Of a DNA stretch of 52,927 nt, positions 9,918 through 19,705 are shown piece after piece. Every line of letters starts with the position of its first letter. Within the stretch, counting starts at the first letter, position 1. The notes beneath the pieces were generated by a model. That model was not told where the DNA came from and ran no database searches. It worked only from the letters and a program-made list of their open reading frames with translations. A program made the translations under genes and the position numbers. The stretch is from Gammaproteobacteria bacterium. Its GTDB lineage: Bacteria; Pseudomonadota; Gammaproteobacteria; Xanthomonadales; SZUA-36. The DNA lies in contig JAUIBE010000017.1 of the NCBI GenBank assembly GCA_030428105.1, positions 1 to 52,927 on the forward strand. Direction: 5' to 3'.

Positions 9918-11077
9918 TGGTTCGCGTCGCGCTCATCCTGCTGGCCGTCAGCCTGGTGTTGCCGGGCTGCGCGTGGATTCGCGGCTGGGGTGAACCAGAG
10001 CCGGGGGAGCCCGCCGAACTGGTGAAATTCGACCAGACCCTGAAAGTCAAGAAAGTGTGGTCAACCTCGGTTGGCGATGGCATGGGCAAGCAGGGCATCG
10101 GCATCGCGCCGCTGTACTCAAGCGGAAAACTCTACGCGGCCGATTACGAGGGCCGCCTCACCGCGGTGGACGCAGAAACCGGCAACCGGCTGTGGCAGCA
10201 GAAAACCGACCTGCCGTTTTCCGGCGGTCCCGGCCTCGAAGGCAACCTGCTCGTGATGGGCACCATCGATGGCCAGGTACAGGCCTTTAACGCCGATACC
10301 GGCAGCAGCCTGTGGCAGACGCGAGTTTCATCCGAGGTCCTGTCCGCGCCGGCGATCGGCGACAACATCGTGGTGGTGCGTTGCATCGACGGTCGTGTGT
10401 TTGGCCTGGACGCCAGCAATGGCAACCGCCTGTGGATTTACGACCGCAGCGTTCCGCTGTTGACCCTGCGCGGCAATTCCGCCCTTTTGGTGCGGGCTGG
10501 CGCGGTGTTTATCGGCTATGACGACGGCACCATCGTGGCCCTCGAATTGGAAGACGGCGGTCTCGCCTGGGAACAGAACTTCGTTAACCCCGAAGGCCGT
10601 ACCGAGTTGGACCGACTGGCCGACATCGGTGACCAGATGGTGATGGTGGCCTCCGACCTGATTGTTTCCAGCTACAAGAACCGGGTTTCAGCCCTGGCTG
10701 GCAATTCCGGTCGCCTGCTGTGGTTCAAGGATATCTCGTCCGAAACGGGCGTCCAGGTAGACCGCGTGAATCTCGCGATCAGCGCCAGCAACGGCGAAGT
10801 GTGGATGCTCGACCGGCGCAATGGCTCAACCATGTGGAAGCAGGACCAGCTGCTTAACCGCGGCCTGGGCCGACCGGCGTTTTACGGCAGCCAGCTGGTT
10901 GTGGGTGACGCCGAGGGCTATCTCCACTGGATCAACGTTGAAACCGGCGATTTCGTCGCTCGCGTTCGCGAGGGCAAGAAAGGCTTTGCCGGTGCGCCCA
11001 TTTCAGTGGGCACCACTTTGTACGTGCTGACCAACGATGGCACGCTGGCCGCCTACCGCGCCGGCGCTGCGCTCTAG
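9917..11077 (+). CDS. bamB: Outer membrane protein assembly factor BamB
   Basis: BamB is the beta-propeller lipoprotein of the BAM complex that inserts beta-barrel proteins into the outer membrane. The N-terminus is a lipoprotein signal with lipobox LPGC (Cys18 from the chosen start), and the remaining roughly 365 residues show repeated PQQ/WD-like blades such as TAVDAETGNRLWQQ and FGLDASNGNRLWIY. The ATG at 9917 overlaps the yfgM stop as TGATG; an upstream GTG at 9914 would add one residue. The location between yfgM and der is conserved. Confidence 0.93.
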   Translation: MVRVALILLAVSLVLPGCAWIRGWGEPEPGEPAELVKFDQTLKVKKVWSTSVGDGMGKQGIGIAPLYSSGKLYAADYEGRLTAVDAETGNRLWQQKTDLPFSGGPGLEGNLLVMGTIDGQVQAFNADTGSSLWQTRVSSEVLSAPAIGDNIVVVRCIDGRVFGLDASNGNRLWIYDRSVPLLTLRGNSALLVRAGAVFIGYDDGTIVALELEDGGLAWEQNFVNPEGRTELDRLADIGDQMVMVASDLIVSSYKNRVSALAGNSGRLLWFKDISSETGVQVDRVNLAISASNGEVWMLDRRNGSTMWKQDQLLNRGLGRPAFYGSQLVVGDAEGYLHWINVETGDFVARVREGKKGFAGAPISVGTTLYVLTNDGTLAAYRAGAAL

Positions 11078-11102
11078 TTCGGCACTGCGCCCGTGAAGCC
11101 CG

Positions 11103-12509
11103 ATGCTCCCCGTTGTCGCCATTGTTGGTAGGCCGAATGTAGGCAAGTCCACGCTGTTCAATGTCCTGACCGGTACCCGGGACGCCCTGGTGGCGGACCT
11201 GCCCGGGCTGACCCGGGACCGCCAATACGGCGTCATTCGCAGCGAAAAAACCCCTTGTGTACTGGTCGATACCGGCGGGCTGGTCAGCCAGGCCGAGGGC
11301 ATCGACTATCTCACCGCAAAGCAGGTGCTGGTGGCTATCGAAGAGGCCAGCGCCATCCTGTTCGTGGTCAGTTCTGTCGATGGCCTGACCACCGAGGATG
11401 AGTCGGTGGCGCAGGTGTTGCGGCAGAGCGGAAAGCCGGTTTTGCTGGTGGGCAACAAGAGTGAAGCGGCCGACCCCAACACCGCGTTGGTGGATTTTGC
11501 CGGCCTGGGCATGGGGGATGGCGTGGCCGTTTCGGCTGCCCATCGTCGCGGCATTGGCGCGCTGGAAAGTGGCCTGGCAGCGCTACTGCCCGAGCCCGCA
11601 TTCCGCGAAGAAGAGGAAGAAGACGACCGCATCCGCATCGCCATTCTTGGCCGGCCCAATGTTGGAAAATCCACCCTGGTCAACCGCCTGCTGGGCGAAG
11701 ACCGTCACCTCGCTTTCGACCAACCCGGCACCACCCGTGACAGCATCAGCTCGATGGTGGAACTTGCCGGTGTCAAGTACGAACTGATCGATACCGCCGG
11801 TGTTCGGCGGCGGGCCCGGATTGATGACGCGGTGGAAAAATTCAGTGTCATCAAGGCATTGCAAGCCATGGAGCGCGCTCACGTGGTGGTGCTGGTGGTG
11901 GACGCCTCCGAGGGGCTCACCGAGCAGGACACCAAGCTGCTGGGACATATCCTGCAGCAGGGGCGGGCGCTGGTGATTGCGCTCAACAAGTGGGATGGCC
12001 TGGATAAAGACCACCGCGACCTGGTGATGCACAACCTGGAACGCAAGCTGGGTTACGTCAACTGGGCCACGGTGCTGCCCATTTCTGCGCTGAAGGGTTC
12101 AGGCATCGGCAAGTTGATGAAGGCGGTACAGACCGCGTGGCGCAGCGCCACCATGGAATTGCCCACCCCGGAACTGACCCGGGTGCTGGAAAAAGCCTTC
12201 CACGACCACCAGCCGCCGATGCGCCAGGGCCGAACCGCCAAGCTGCGCTACGCGCACTCGGGTGGAAAATTGCCGCCGCGCATCGTCATCCACGGCTCGC
12301 GCACGCGGACGCTGCCCGAGGCTTACCGGCGCTACCTTTCCAATACGTTTATTCGTCACTTCAAGCTGGAAGGAACCCCGGTGGTGCTGGAGTTCAGGGA
12401 CAGTGACAACCCGTACAAGGGCAAGAAAAACCAGCTTAGCAAGCGCCAGCAGGAAAAGCGCAAGCGCCTGAAGAAATTTACCGGCCGCCGTTCGGGCCGC
12501 CGCGGCTAG
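11103..12509 (+). CDS. der: Ribosome-associated GTPase Der (EngA)
   Basis: Der is an essential GTPase with two tandem G domains that helps mature the 50S subunit. P-loops occur at residues 9-17 (GRPNVGKST) and about 183-191 (the same motif again); NKSE in the first domain and NKWD in the second are the guanine-specificity motifs, and each has a DTxG switch (DTGG, DTAG). The C-terminal KH-like domain ends in a lysine- and arginine-rich tail (SGRRG). The protein has 468 residues. It is the last gene of the rightward block and ends four bases from convergent gpx. Confidence 0.97.
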   Translation: MLPVVAIVGRPNVGKSTLFNVLTGTRDALVADLPGLTRDRQYGVIRSEKTPCVLVDTGGLVSQAEGIDYLTAKQVLVAIEEASAILFVVSSVDGLTTEDESVAQVLRQSGKPVLLVGNKSEAADPNTALVDFAGLGMGDGVAVSAAHRRGIGALESGLAALLPEPAFREEEEEDDRIRIAILGRPNVGKSTLVNRLLGEDRHLAFDQPGTTRDSISSMVELAGVKYELIDTAGVRRRARIDDAVEKFSVIKALQAMERAHVVVLVVDASEGLTEQDTKLLGHILQQGRALVIALNKWDGLDKDHRDLVMHNLERKLGYVNWATVLPISALKGSGIGKLMKAVQTAWRSATMELPTPELTRVLEKAFHDHQPPMRQGRTAKLRYAHSGGKLPPRIVIHGSRTRTLPEAYRRYLSNTFIRHFKLEGTPVVLEFRDSDNPYKGKKNQLSKRQQEKRKRLKKFTGRRSGRRG

Positions 12510-12513
12510 CGCC

Positions 12514-13002
12514 TTACAGCTGCCACGACCCCAGGTTTTGCTCCAGGATTCGGCGAAACTCCAGGTCGTCCGGCTCCACGTCGGAAGGCCAGAATTCGAT
12601 CAAACCGCCATCCCTGCCAAACAGGTACTTGAAGAAGTTCCATCGCGGCAGGACGTCCTCGGTGAATTCCTCCACCATGTCGCGGAACAGCGGGTGGGCG
12701 TCTGGTCCGGTGAAAGTCTGCTTGGCGGTCAGCGGAAACTTGACGTCAAATCGCGTGGTGCAGAACTGCTGGATTTCAGCCTCGCTTCCAGGCTCCTGGC
12801 CGCCGAAGTCGTTGCTGGGAATCCCAATCACCACCAGTCCGCCCTTGAGGTATTCATGGTACAGGCGCTGCAGTTTTTCGTACTGCGGCGTGTATCCACA
12901 CTCCGATGCCGTGTTGACCAGCAACAGCGGCTGGCCGCGCCAAAGCTCCAGCGGCATGTTGGCGTTTTCGATCGAGCGAAACTTGTAGTCAAATACATTC
13001 AT
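12514..13002 (-). CDS. Glutathione peroxidase family protein
   Basis: This 162-residue thiol peroxidase uses cysteine rather than selenocysteine at the peroxidatic position (Cys35 in NTASECGYTPQY). The partners of the active site are present: Gln69 in FGGQEPGS and Trp121-Asn122 in PRWNFFKYL. It should reduce hydroperoxides using thioredoxin or glutathione; the donor cannot be read from sequence. Cys81 (QQFCTTRF) lies in the region where thioredoxin-type members carry a resolving cysteine. The gene is divergent from folD, with a TAGAAT hexamer on its strand at 13018-13023. Confidence 0.92.
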   Translation of the reverse strand: MNVFDYKFRSIENANMPLELWRGQPLLLVNTASECGYTPQYEKLQRLYHEYLKGGLVVIGIPSNDFGGQEPGSEAEIQQFCTTRFDVKFPLTAKQTFTGPDAHPLFRDMVEEFTEDVLPRWNFFKYLFGRDGGLIEFWPSDVEPDDLEFRRILEQNLGSWQL

Positions 13003-13017
13003 CGCGATTTGCCCATG

Positions 13018-13062
13018 ATTCTACCCCAGCAGCGACTTTCCGGTCCCGGCTTCCGTTACAAT
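13018..13062. promoter_or_regulatory. Divergent promoter region between gpx and folD
   Basis: On the minus strand TAGAAT (13018-13023) lies 15 bases before the gpx ATG. On the plus strand TACAAT (13057-13062) lies 8 bases before the folD ATG. Both are 5/6 matches to the -10 consensus. Neither has a strong -35, so the assignment is tentative. Confidence 0.35.
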
Positions 13063-13070
13063 TGCCGGCC

Positions 13071-13937
<867 letters not shown>

Positions 13938-14003
13938 AACAAGCTGTTGCCGGGTGGCCACTTGTGAAAGCGGCCTTCAGGTCGCGAATCGTTTCCAGCC
14001 ACG

Positions 14004-14921
14004 CTACGGCTCCAGCCTGGCTTTCAATTCCTCGCGGTAGTCATCCAGTTCTTCGTCGCTGAGTTTTTCGGCTTGCGGATATTCCAGCGGTAGCGCCGAC
14101 ATCGCCCGCTTGATGATCCCGGCGATCTTGGTGCGCGCATACCAACGATCGTCGGCCGGAATACAAAACCACGGCGCCCAGGGGCGTGAGGTCTGGCGAA
14201 ACATTTGTTCAATTGCCGCATCGTATTCCTCGCGGCGCCGTGACACCCGTACATCCTGCGAAGAGAACTTCCAGTGCTTGTCAGGATCCTCGATGCGCTC
14301 CAGGAAGCGGTGTGCCTGGCGCGCGGGGGAAACATCCAGCCAGAACTTGAGCACCAGCGTGTTGGCAGTTGCCAGGTGAAGTTCATGCTCGCGGATGGCG
14401 CGGTAGCGCGCCTGCCACAGTGGACCAAGTTCTGGCGTGTGGCCGGCGTATTGGCCACCGAGGAACTCCGGATGCACTTTCACCACCAGCACTTCCTCGT
14501 AATAGCTGCGGTTGAAAATGCCGATCTCGCCCTTGCGCGGCAGCACCTTGCTGGTGCGCCACAGGAAATCATGGCGCCGCTCTACCTCGCTCGGAGCCTT
14601 GAAGGCGGCGACCCTTAATCCAGACGGGTTAACCCCTTCGAATACCTCGCGAATGGCGCCATCCTTGCCGGCGGCATCCAGCGCCTGGAACACAGCCAGC
14701 ACGCTGAATCGCTTCGAGGCGTAGAGCGCCTTCTGCAGGTCCTTGATGCGCCTGGTTTCATCCCGCAGTTGATGCTTGTCGCCCTCAACACCCTCGGGCG
14801 GGATGAAACGCGGCTTCAGCGCCTCCAGGTCTGCGTCAGCGGCAACCCGGAACTCGCTTCCGGCGGCGTCCAGCGCCGCGGCGATCTCGGGCGGAAACCA
14901 GGCGCTTTCCCCGGCGCCCAA
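14004..14921 (-). CDS. ppk2: Polyphosphate kinase 2 family protein (polyphosphate:nucleotide phosphotransferase)
   Basis: PPK2 enzymes move phosphate from polyphosphate to AMP or ADP. The Walker A segment LDAAGKDG is near residue 81, the Walker B segment IGIFNRSYYEEV near 133, and the lid segment DDRWYARTKI near 258; these define a one-domain PPK2. Class (AMP or ADP acceptor) cannot be fixed by eye. The start is uncertain: I prefer TTG at 14921, three bases past the fadI stop, with GGAG 11 bases upstream (305 residues); a TTG at 14972 inside fadI is the longer option. It is the last gene of fadJ-fadI-ppk2, so it is probably co-transcribed with beta-oxidation enzymes. Confidence 0.88.
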   Translation of the reverse strand: MGAGESAWFPPEIAAALDAAGSEFRVAADADLEALKPRFIPPEGVEGDKHQLRDETRRIKDLQKALYASKRFSVLAVFQALDAAGKDGAIREVFEGVNPSGLRVAAFKAPSEVERRHDFLWRTSKVLPRKGEIGIFNRSYYEEVLVVKVHPEFLGGQYAGHTPELGPLWQARYRAIREHELHLATANTLVLKFWLDVSPARQAHRFLERIEDPDKHWKFSSQDVRVSRRREEYDAAIEQMFRQTSRPWAPWFCIPADDRWYARTKIAGIIKRAMSALPLEYPQAEKLSDEELDDYREELKARLEP

Positions 14922-14923
14922 AA

Positions 14924-16207
14924 TCAGGGTCGCTCCATGATGGCGGTCACACCCATGCCGCCGGCGGTGCAAACCGAGATCAGGCCGCGCCCCTTGCCGG
15001 CATTCTCCAGGATCTGGCCCAGGGTGCCGACGATGCGGGCGCCGGTGGCGGCGAAGGGGTGGCCCACCGCCAGGCTGCTGCCGTGAATGTTCAGCTTGCT
15101 GCGATCAATTTCGCCCAGCGCTGCTTCCCGGCCCAGGCGTTCGCGGCAGTACTGCTCCGACTCCCAGGCCTTGAGGGTGCACAGCACCTGGGCTGCGAAG
15201 GCCTCATGGATCTCGTAAAAGTCAAAATCCTGCAGCGACAGTTCAGCCCGTTTAAGCATTTCTGACACCGCCACCGTTGGAGCCATCAACAGGCCTTCGT
15301 CGGCCTGTACGAAATCGACGGAAGCAGATCGTCCCGCGGTCAGGTAGGCCTGGATGGGCAAGCCACGCTCACGCGCCCAGTCCTCGGAGGCCAGCAGGAC
15401 AGCGGCAGCGCCGTCGGTCAGCGGTGTGCTGTTTCCAGCAGTCAGTGTCGCGCCGGGTTCCTTTGAGAACGAGGTGCGCAGACCGGCCAGGGCCTCCATG
15501 GAGCTGTCGGCGCGCATGTTGTTGTCACGCGCCAGGCCGTGCCAGGTTTGCACCAGCGGATCAAAGAAGCCTTCGTTCCACGCCGCCGCGGCTTTCTGGT
15601 GGCTTTCCAGCGCCAGGCGATCCTGGTCCTCGCGGGCTATTTGCCATTCCTGGGCCATTCGCTCGCAGTGCTGGCCCATGGAAAGGCCAGTGCGCGGCTC
15701 GGCGTTGGTGGGTGACTGCGGCTTGAGTTCGCCAAAAGAAAAGCCCTTGAAGGCGCCCAGTCGCTGCCCGGCGCTACGGGCGGTGCCGGCGCTGATCAGG
15801 CGCTGCGAAAACTTCTGGCCAAAGACGATGGGCGCATCGGAAGTGGTATCGGTGCCAGCCGCGATGGCGCACTCGATCTGGCCGCTGGCAATCTTGGCGC
15901 CCAGGCTCAGGGCGGCCTGCAAACTGGTGCCACAGGCCTGCTGCACCGTGATGCCGGTGGTGAATGGCGACAGCTGCGAGGAAAGCACCGCTTCACGCGC
16001 GAGGTTGAAATCGCGCGAGTGGGAAATCACCGCGCCGGCCATGACCTCGTCGATCACCGCGTTTTCCAGGTCGAAGCGCTCGGCCAGGCCGTCGATGGCG
16101 GCAGTAAGCATATCCAGATTGGATTTCTTCGCGTAATTGGTATTCGAGCGGGCAAAGGGAATACGGCTGCCGCCGATGACCGCAATTTTTCTAAGCGCAT
16201 CCGTCAT
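14924..16207 (-). CDS. fadI: Acetyl-CoA C-acyltransferase (3-ketoacyl-CoA thiolase), FadI type
   Basis: This 427-residue thiolase cleaves 3-ketoacyl-CoA with CoA, the last step of each beta-oxidation round. The acyl-accepting cysteine is Cys92 (QQACGTS), the histidine is in GHPFAATG and the second cysteine in VCTAGG near the C-terminus. The IHEAFAAQ motif, with His where many thiolases have Asn, matches the FadI subgroup. The ATG overlaps the end of the fadJ-like gene by four bases (ATGA), so the two subunits are co-translated, as expected for an alpha-beta trifunctional complex. Confidence 0.93.
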   Translation of the reverse strand: MTDALRKIAVIGGSRIPFARSNTNYAKKSNLDMLTAAIDGLAERFDLENAVIDEVMAGAVISHSRDFNLAREAVLSSQLSPFTTGITVQQACGTSLQAALSLGAKIASGQIECAIAAGTDTTSDAPIVFGQKFSQRLISAGTARSAGQRLGAFKGFSFGELKPQSPTNAEPRTGLSMGQHCERMAQEWQIAREDQDRLALESHQKAAAAWNEGFFDPLVQTWHGLARDNNMRADSSMEALAGLRTSFSKEPGATLTAGNSTPLTDGAAAVLLASEDWARERGLPIQAYLTAGRSASVDFVQADEGLLMAPTVAVSEMLKRAELSLQDFDFYEIHEAFAAQVLCTLKAWESEQYCRERLGREAALGEIDRSKLNIHGSSLAVGHPFAATGARIVGTLGQILENAGKGRGLISVCTAGGMGVTAIMERP

Positions 16208-18192
16208 GATGATTCACCCTGTTGAGCGAGGTAGTGCATGGGGCCGCCGCGGAACGGCGCGAAACCGGTGCCGAACACCATGCCGGCGTCCAGCACTTCG
16301 GCGTCTTCGACAATGCCGTCGGCCAGGGCCGCCTTGCATTCATCGAAGTACGGTTCCATCAATTCCTCGGCCAGGGATTCCAGGTTGATGCCATCGCTGG
16401 CGCCCTGGGTTTTAACCGGCTTGCCGTCTTTCCAGACATAGAAGCCTTCACCCGACTTCTTGCCCAGCTTGCCTTCATCAACCATTGCCTTGAGGGTTTC
16501 TGCTTCGGATTCCGAACCCTCGCCGCCGAGGGTCTGGATCACGCCAAGCCCGACATCCAGGCCGACGGTGTCGGCCAGTTCTACCGGGCCCATCGGCATG
16601 CCGAAATCGCGCGCCGCCTTGTCCAGCGCCTCGATGGGCACGCCTTTCTGTTGGTGGATCTGCATGGCCTTGCGCATGTAGGGCGCGAGCACGCGGTTCA
16701 CCAGGAAGCCGGGGCTGCTCTTGACCGGCAGTGGGAAGCGACCGATCTGGCCGCAGAACGAGGCGCCATGGCTGACCTGTTCGGCATCCGTGGTTTCGTC
16801 GTACACCACTTCCACCAGTGGCATCTTGGCCACCGGGTTGAAGAAGTGCAGGCCAATCAGCCGTTCCGGCTGGTCGAGGACTTCGGCCAGTTCGGCAAGT
16901 GGAATGGCCGAGGTATTGGTGGCCAGGATGGCGTCTTTTTTCATTTTCGGCGCGATCGCCTTGAACAGCTCGCGCTTGGCCTCGGCGTTTTCAAAGATGG
17001 CCTCGATAATGACATCGGCGCGGGCAACGCCGCGGCCCTCTACATCGGGTATCAGCCGGCTCTTTGCGCCTGCAACCAGGTCGGGGGAGCGCAGCTTCTT
17101 CTTGAACAGGCTGTTGGCGCGCTTAAGGGCGGGTTCGATGTACTTCATCTCCCGATCCTGCAGGGTCACTTCCAGCCCGCGCAGCACGCACCAGGCGGCA
17201 ATGTCTCCGCCCATGACGCCGGCGCCAATGACGTGCACCCGCCGCGCCTCGAACGAGGAGGCCTTGCCCAGGCCCTTGAGCCGCTCCATCAGGAAGAACA
17301 CGCGCCTGAGGTTTTTCGAGGTGTCCGTGGTGATCAGGCGGCCAACGCGCTCGGCTTCTTCTTCGAGCATGTCGTCGAAGTCATCGCCTTCTTCTTCCCA
17401 GGCGTCGATCAGCTCAAACGGGGCAGGGTAGTGTTTCGGGTTGGCGCGCGCGGCGGTTTTCTTGCGCATCACGCCGGCCAGCCAGCCGCGCATCGGTGAA
17501 ACATTCGTCATTCGTGCGACGAAGCCGGGCCGACGGCTCTTCTTGCCTTTCAGCACCGCGCGACGCGCTGCCCAGCGCAAAGAACCGTGGGGCCCGACCA
17601 GCTCATCAACCAGGCCGGAGGCCCTGGCTGCGCCGGGACGCATGTTGCGGGCTGTCAGCATGAATTCCATTGCTTTCATGCCGCCCATCTGGCGGGTTGA
17701 GCGCGCGCTGCCGCCAAAGCCGGGGTAGATGCCCAGTTGCACCTCCGGGAAACCGAGGCGCGTGTTGTCGTCGTTACGGGCAATGCGGTAATCGAAACAC
17801 AGCGCCAGTTCCACGCCGCCACCCAGGCAGTAGCCCTCGATGGCCACCGCGGTGGGGCAGGTCAGCGCCTCGATGCGGCTAAACAGGCGATGGACTTCTT
17901 CGATGGATTCGCTGGCTTGCCTGGGGTTGTCCACATCGTCGAACTCGCGTACATCGGCGCCGACGATGAAGCTGCCGGGCTTGCCGGACTGCAGGACCAG
18001 GCCGCGCGGCGGTGTTTTCTCCACCTGCTCAACGATCGTCTCGAGCTCCTGGAGCACCTCGCGCGACAGGCTGTTGGCCGATTCGCCGGCGCGGTCCAGG
18101 GTTAACCACAGCACCCCGTCAATATCGGTGTCGGTGCGCCAGTGGCGCAACGAGGGCTGGGGTTTCGATTCAGTGATGGCGTCTTCGCTCAT
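16204..18192 (-). CDS. fadJ: Fused enoyl-CoA hydratase / 3-hydroxyacyl-CoA dehydrogenase, FadJ-like
   Basis: The 662 residues are the multifunctional alpha subunit of beta-oxidation. The hydratase domain (about 1-200) has both catalytic glutamates in GGGVELAL and FPEVQLGIYPG. The dehydrogenase domain begins near 305 with the NAD fold GAGVMGG and carries the catalytic His in LHFFNPVAKMP, followed by the C-terminal dehydrogenase domain. E. coli FadJ has 714 residues, so this one is somewhat shorter. Pairing with a FadI-type thiolase supports FadJ over FadB. The ATG at 18192 begins the leftward operon. Confidence 0.93.
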   Translation of the reverse strand: MSEDAITESKPQPSLRHWRTDTDIDGVLWLTLDRAGESANSLSREVLQELETIVEQVEKTPPRGLVLQSGKPGSFIVGADVREFDDVDNPRQASESIEEVHRLFSRIEALTCPTAVAIEGYCLGGGVELALCFDYRIARNDDNTRLGFPEVQLGIYPGFGGSARSTRQMGGMKAMEFMLTARNMRPGAARASGLVDELVGPHGSLRWAARRAVLKGKKSRRPGFVARMTNVSPMRGWLAGVMRKKTAARANPKHYPAPFELIDAWEEEGDDFDDMLEEEAERVGRLITTDTSKNLRRVFFLMERLKGLGKASSFEARRVHVIGAGVMGGDIAAWCVLRGLEVTLQDREMKYIEPALKRANSLFKKKLRSPDLVAGAKSRLIPDVEGRGVARADVIIEAIFENAEAKRELFKAIAPKMKKDAILATNTSAIPLAELAEVLDQPERLIGLHFFNPVAKMPLVEVVYDETTDAEQVSHGASFCGQIGRFPLPVKSSPGFLVNRVLAPYMRKAMQIHQQKGVPIEALDKAARDFGMPMGPVELADTVGLDVGLGVIQTLGGEGSESEAETLKAMVDEGKLGKKSGEGFYVWKDGKPVKTQGASDGINLESLAEELMEPYFDECKAALADGIVEDAEVLDAGMVFGTGFAPFRGGPMHYLAQQGESS

Positions 18193-18229
18193 CTCGCAAT
18201 TGCTCCCGTACGGTTGAGTATGGAACCGC

Positions 18230-18826
18230 TTATGGTACCTGGAATCCCGCTATTCTCAACAATCGGCAGGTTTCTATCAGCGGTAATCCGATGATTGCTG
18301 TCGGGTCCTGGCTGAACATCGAACGAAACAGCGCCGGGCCCAGTGACTCGGCCTTGAAGCTGCCAGCGCAGTCCAGCGGGCGGTCGGACTCGATGTAACG
18401 GTGGATTTCTTCCTCGCCGAGCTGGCGAAACTCCACCCGGGTTTCCACCACCGAATTTCCTGCGGCGCGGCCGCCAGGTTGCAGCACCATGACCGAGGTC
18501 AGGAACTGCACCACGCTGCCGCTGAACCGGGCCAACTGCTGGATCGCCAGTTCCTTGTTTCCGGGTTTGCCGAGGATTCGGCCGTTGTGGACGGCGACCT
18601 GGTCGGAGCCAATCACCACCGCATCCGGGTGTGAGGCGGCTACCGCCGCGGCCTTGGCCTGGGCCAGCCGCATCACCAGTTGATCTGGCGCCTCGTGGTC
18701 CAGCGGCGATTCATCGATGCCGGCCGTTACAATCTCGAAGGGCAGGCCAAGGCGCCCAAGCAGCTCGGCACGGTAAGGGCTTGCCGAGGCTAGAATTAAT
18801 TGGGGGAAAACTGTCTCGTCGGGCAT
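18230..18826 (-). CDS. yceF: Maf-family nucleotide pyrophosphatase, YceF type
   Basis: Maf/YceF proteins hydrolyse non-canonical or modified nucleoside triphosphates; the E. coli YceF subgroup prefers 7-methyl-GTP. The N-terminal LASASPYRAELL and the middle IGSDQVAV are family signatures, and DCAGSFKAESLG matches the YceF subgroup. The length of 198 residues is typical. It is divergent from yceD, and yceF-yceD-rpmF adjacency is the classical arrangement. Substrate specificity is inferred from the subgroup. Confidence 0.9.
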   Translation of the reverse strand: MPDETVFPQLILASASPYRAELLGRLGLPFEIVTAGIDESPLDHEAPDQLVMRLAQAKAAAVAASHPDAVVIGSDQVAVHNGRILGKPGNKELAIQQLARFSGSVVQFLTSVMVLQPGGRAAGNSVVETRVEFRQLGEEEIHRYIESDRPLDCAGSFKAESLGPALFRSMFSQDPTAIIGLPLIETCRLLRIAGFQVP

Positions 18827-18834
18827 TTTTGTAG

Positions 18835-18840
18835 TAAAAT
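18835..18840 (+). promoter_or_regulatory. Possible -10 box of the yceD-rpmF-plsX operon
   Basis: TAAAAT is a 5/6 match to the -10 consensus, 44 bases before the yceD ATG. The best hexamer 17 bases upstream (TGTCTC, 18812-18817) is a poor -35, so confidence is low. Confidence 0.3.
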
Positions 18841-18884
18841 TGTCGGCTTGCTTTGGGCCGTCTCAGGGCGAGGATTGTGAAGCC

Positions 18885-19460
18885 ATGTCACGGGAATTTC
18901 CAGATTTCATCGATCCGTGGCGCGCTGCCGACGGAGAAAGGCAGATTGCGGGCACGATGCCGCTGGCGCGCCTGAAACGGCTTGTGCCGTTATTGGCGGT
19001 GGCAGACGGTGACGCGGTAGCGGGCGAAGCTTCGTTCAGCCTGCAGTTTGGCTACGACGCACAGCGCCGTGCCAGCGTCGAGGTGGAAGTGGCTGCTGAG
19101 CTGCCGCTGATGTGTCAGCGCAGTCTCAAGCCGTACATGGAATCGGTGGCGCAACATTCGGTGTTGCAGATCATCGCCGAGGCATCCGAACAGCAGTTGC
19201 TGTCGGACGAAGAAGAGTTCGTGCTGGTCGAGGAAGGTCGACTGGCGGTGGCGGACCTGGTGGAGGACGAGCTCTTGCTCGCCGTGCCCCAGGTGCCGCG
19301 TAACCCCGAGGTTGGGGAAGTACTTTCGTCAACCACGGCGGGTGATGAAGTTGGTAATCAGGGTGGCCTGGATGCAGGCCGCGAGGCCAGCGCCGAAGAA
19401 CCAGGCGGAAAGCGACAGCGACCGTTTGCCGGCCTGGCCGAAATGATGAAACAGAAATAA
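18885..19460 (+). CDS. yceD: YceD family protein (DUF177), 23S rRNA accumulation protein
   Basis: YceD is a small conserved protein needed for normal 23S rRNA accumulation and encoded just before rpmF in most bacteria. Family features are PLARLKRL near the N-terminus and the central MCQRSLKPY, followed by the acidic stretch and [15 protein letters not shown]-like region ([11 protein letters not shown]). I chose ATG 18885 (191 residues); the TTG at 18840 lies inside the probable promoter. Bacterial YceD proteins often carry a CxxC pair; here only one cysteine is obvious. rpmF follows after 16 bases. Confidence 0.9.
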   Translation: MSREFPDFIDPWRAADGERQIAGTMPLARLKRLVPLLAVADGDAVAGEASFSLQFGYDAQRRASVEVEVAAELPLMCQRSLKPYMESVAQHSVLQIIAEASEQQLLSDEEEFVLVEEGRLAVADLVEDELLLAVPQVPRNPEVGEVLSSTTAGDEVGNQGGLDAGREASAEEPGGKRQRPFAGLAEMMKQK

Positions 19461-19476
19461 AGCAGGAGTAGTAACA

Positions 19477-19671
19477 ATGGCAGTTCAACAGAACAGGAAA
19501 ACCCCGTCACGCCGCGGCAAGCGTCGCGCACACGACTCACTGGACGCGCCCACGCTTTCGGTTGAGCCGACCACGGGCGAAACCCACCGTCGTCACCATG
19601 TAAGCCCCGAGGGCTACTACAAGGGCAAGAAAGTGATCGAGCAGCCCGTCCCGGAATTCGACGAAGACTAG
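19477..19671 (+). CDS. rpmF: 50S ribosomal protein L32
   Basis: This 64-residue basic protein begins [19 protein letters not shown], the universal L32 N-terminus. It lacks the zinc-binding cysteines of the C+ type, as in other gammaproteobacteria. AGGAG (19464-19468) lies eight bases before the ATG, the strongest ribosome-binding site nearby and fitting for a ribosomal protein. It sits between yceD and plsX, an arrangement that links ribosome and phospholipid synthesis. Confidence 0.97.
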   Translation: MAVQQNRKTPSRRGKRRAHDSLDAPTLSVEPTTGETHRRHHVSPEGYYKGKKVIEQPVPEFDED

Positions 19672-19705
19672 GCGCTTAGCAGTCCACCACGATCTCGCCT
19701 GGTAG

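Noticed and set aside
14922-14972. ppk2 start at TTG 14972 inside fadI
   Set aside because: The extra residues are basic and histidine-rich without family similarity; the TTG at 14921 with GGAG upstream fits better, though this remains uncertain.
16222-17499. A 425-codon open frame opposite fadJ
   Set aside because: It is an antisense shadow with no domain signature.
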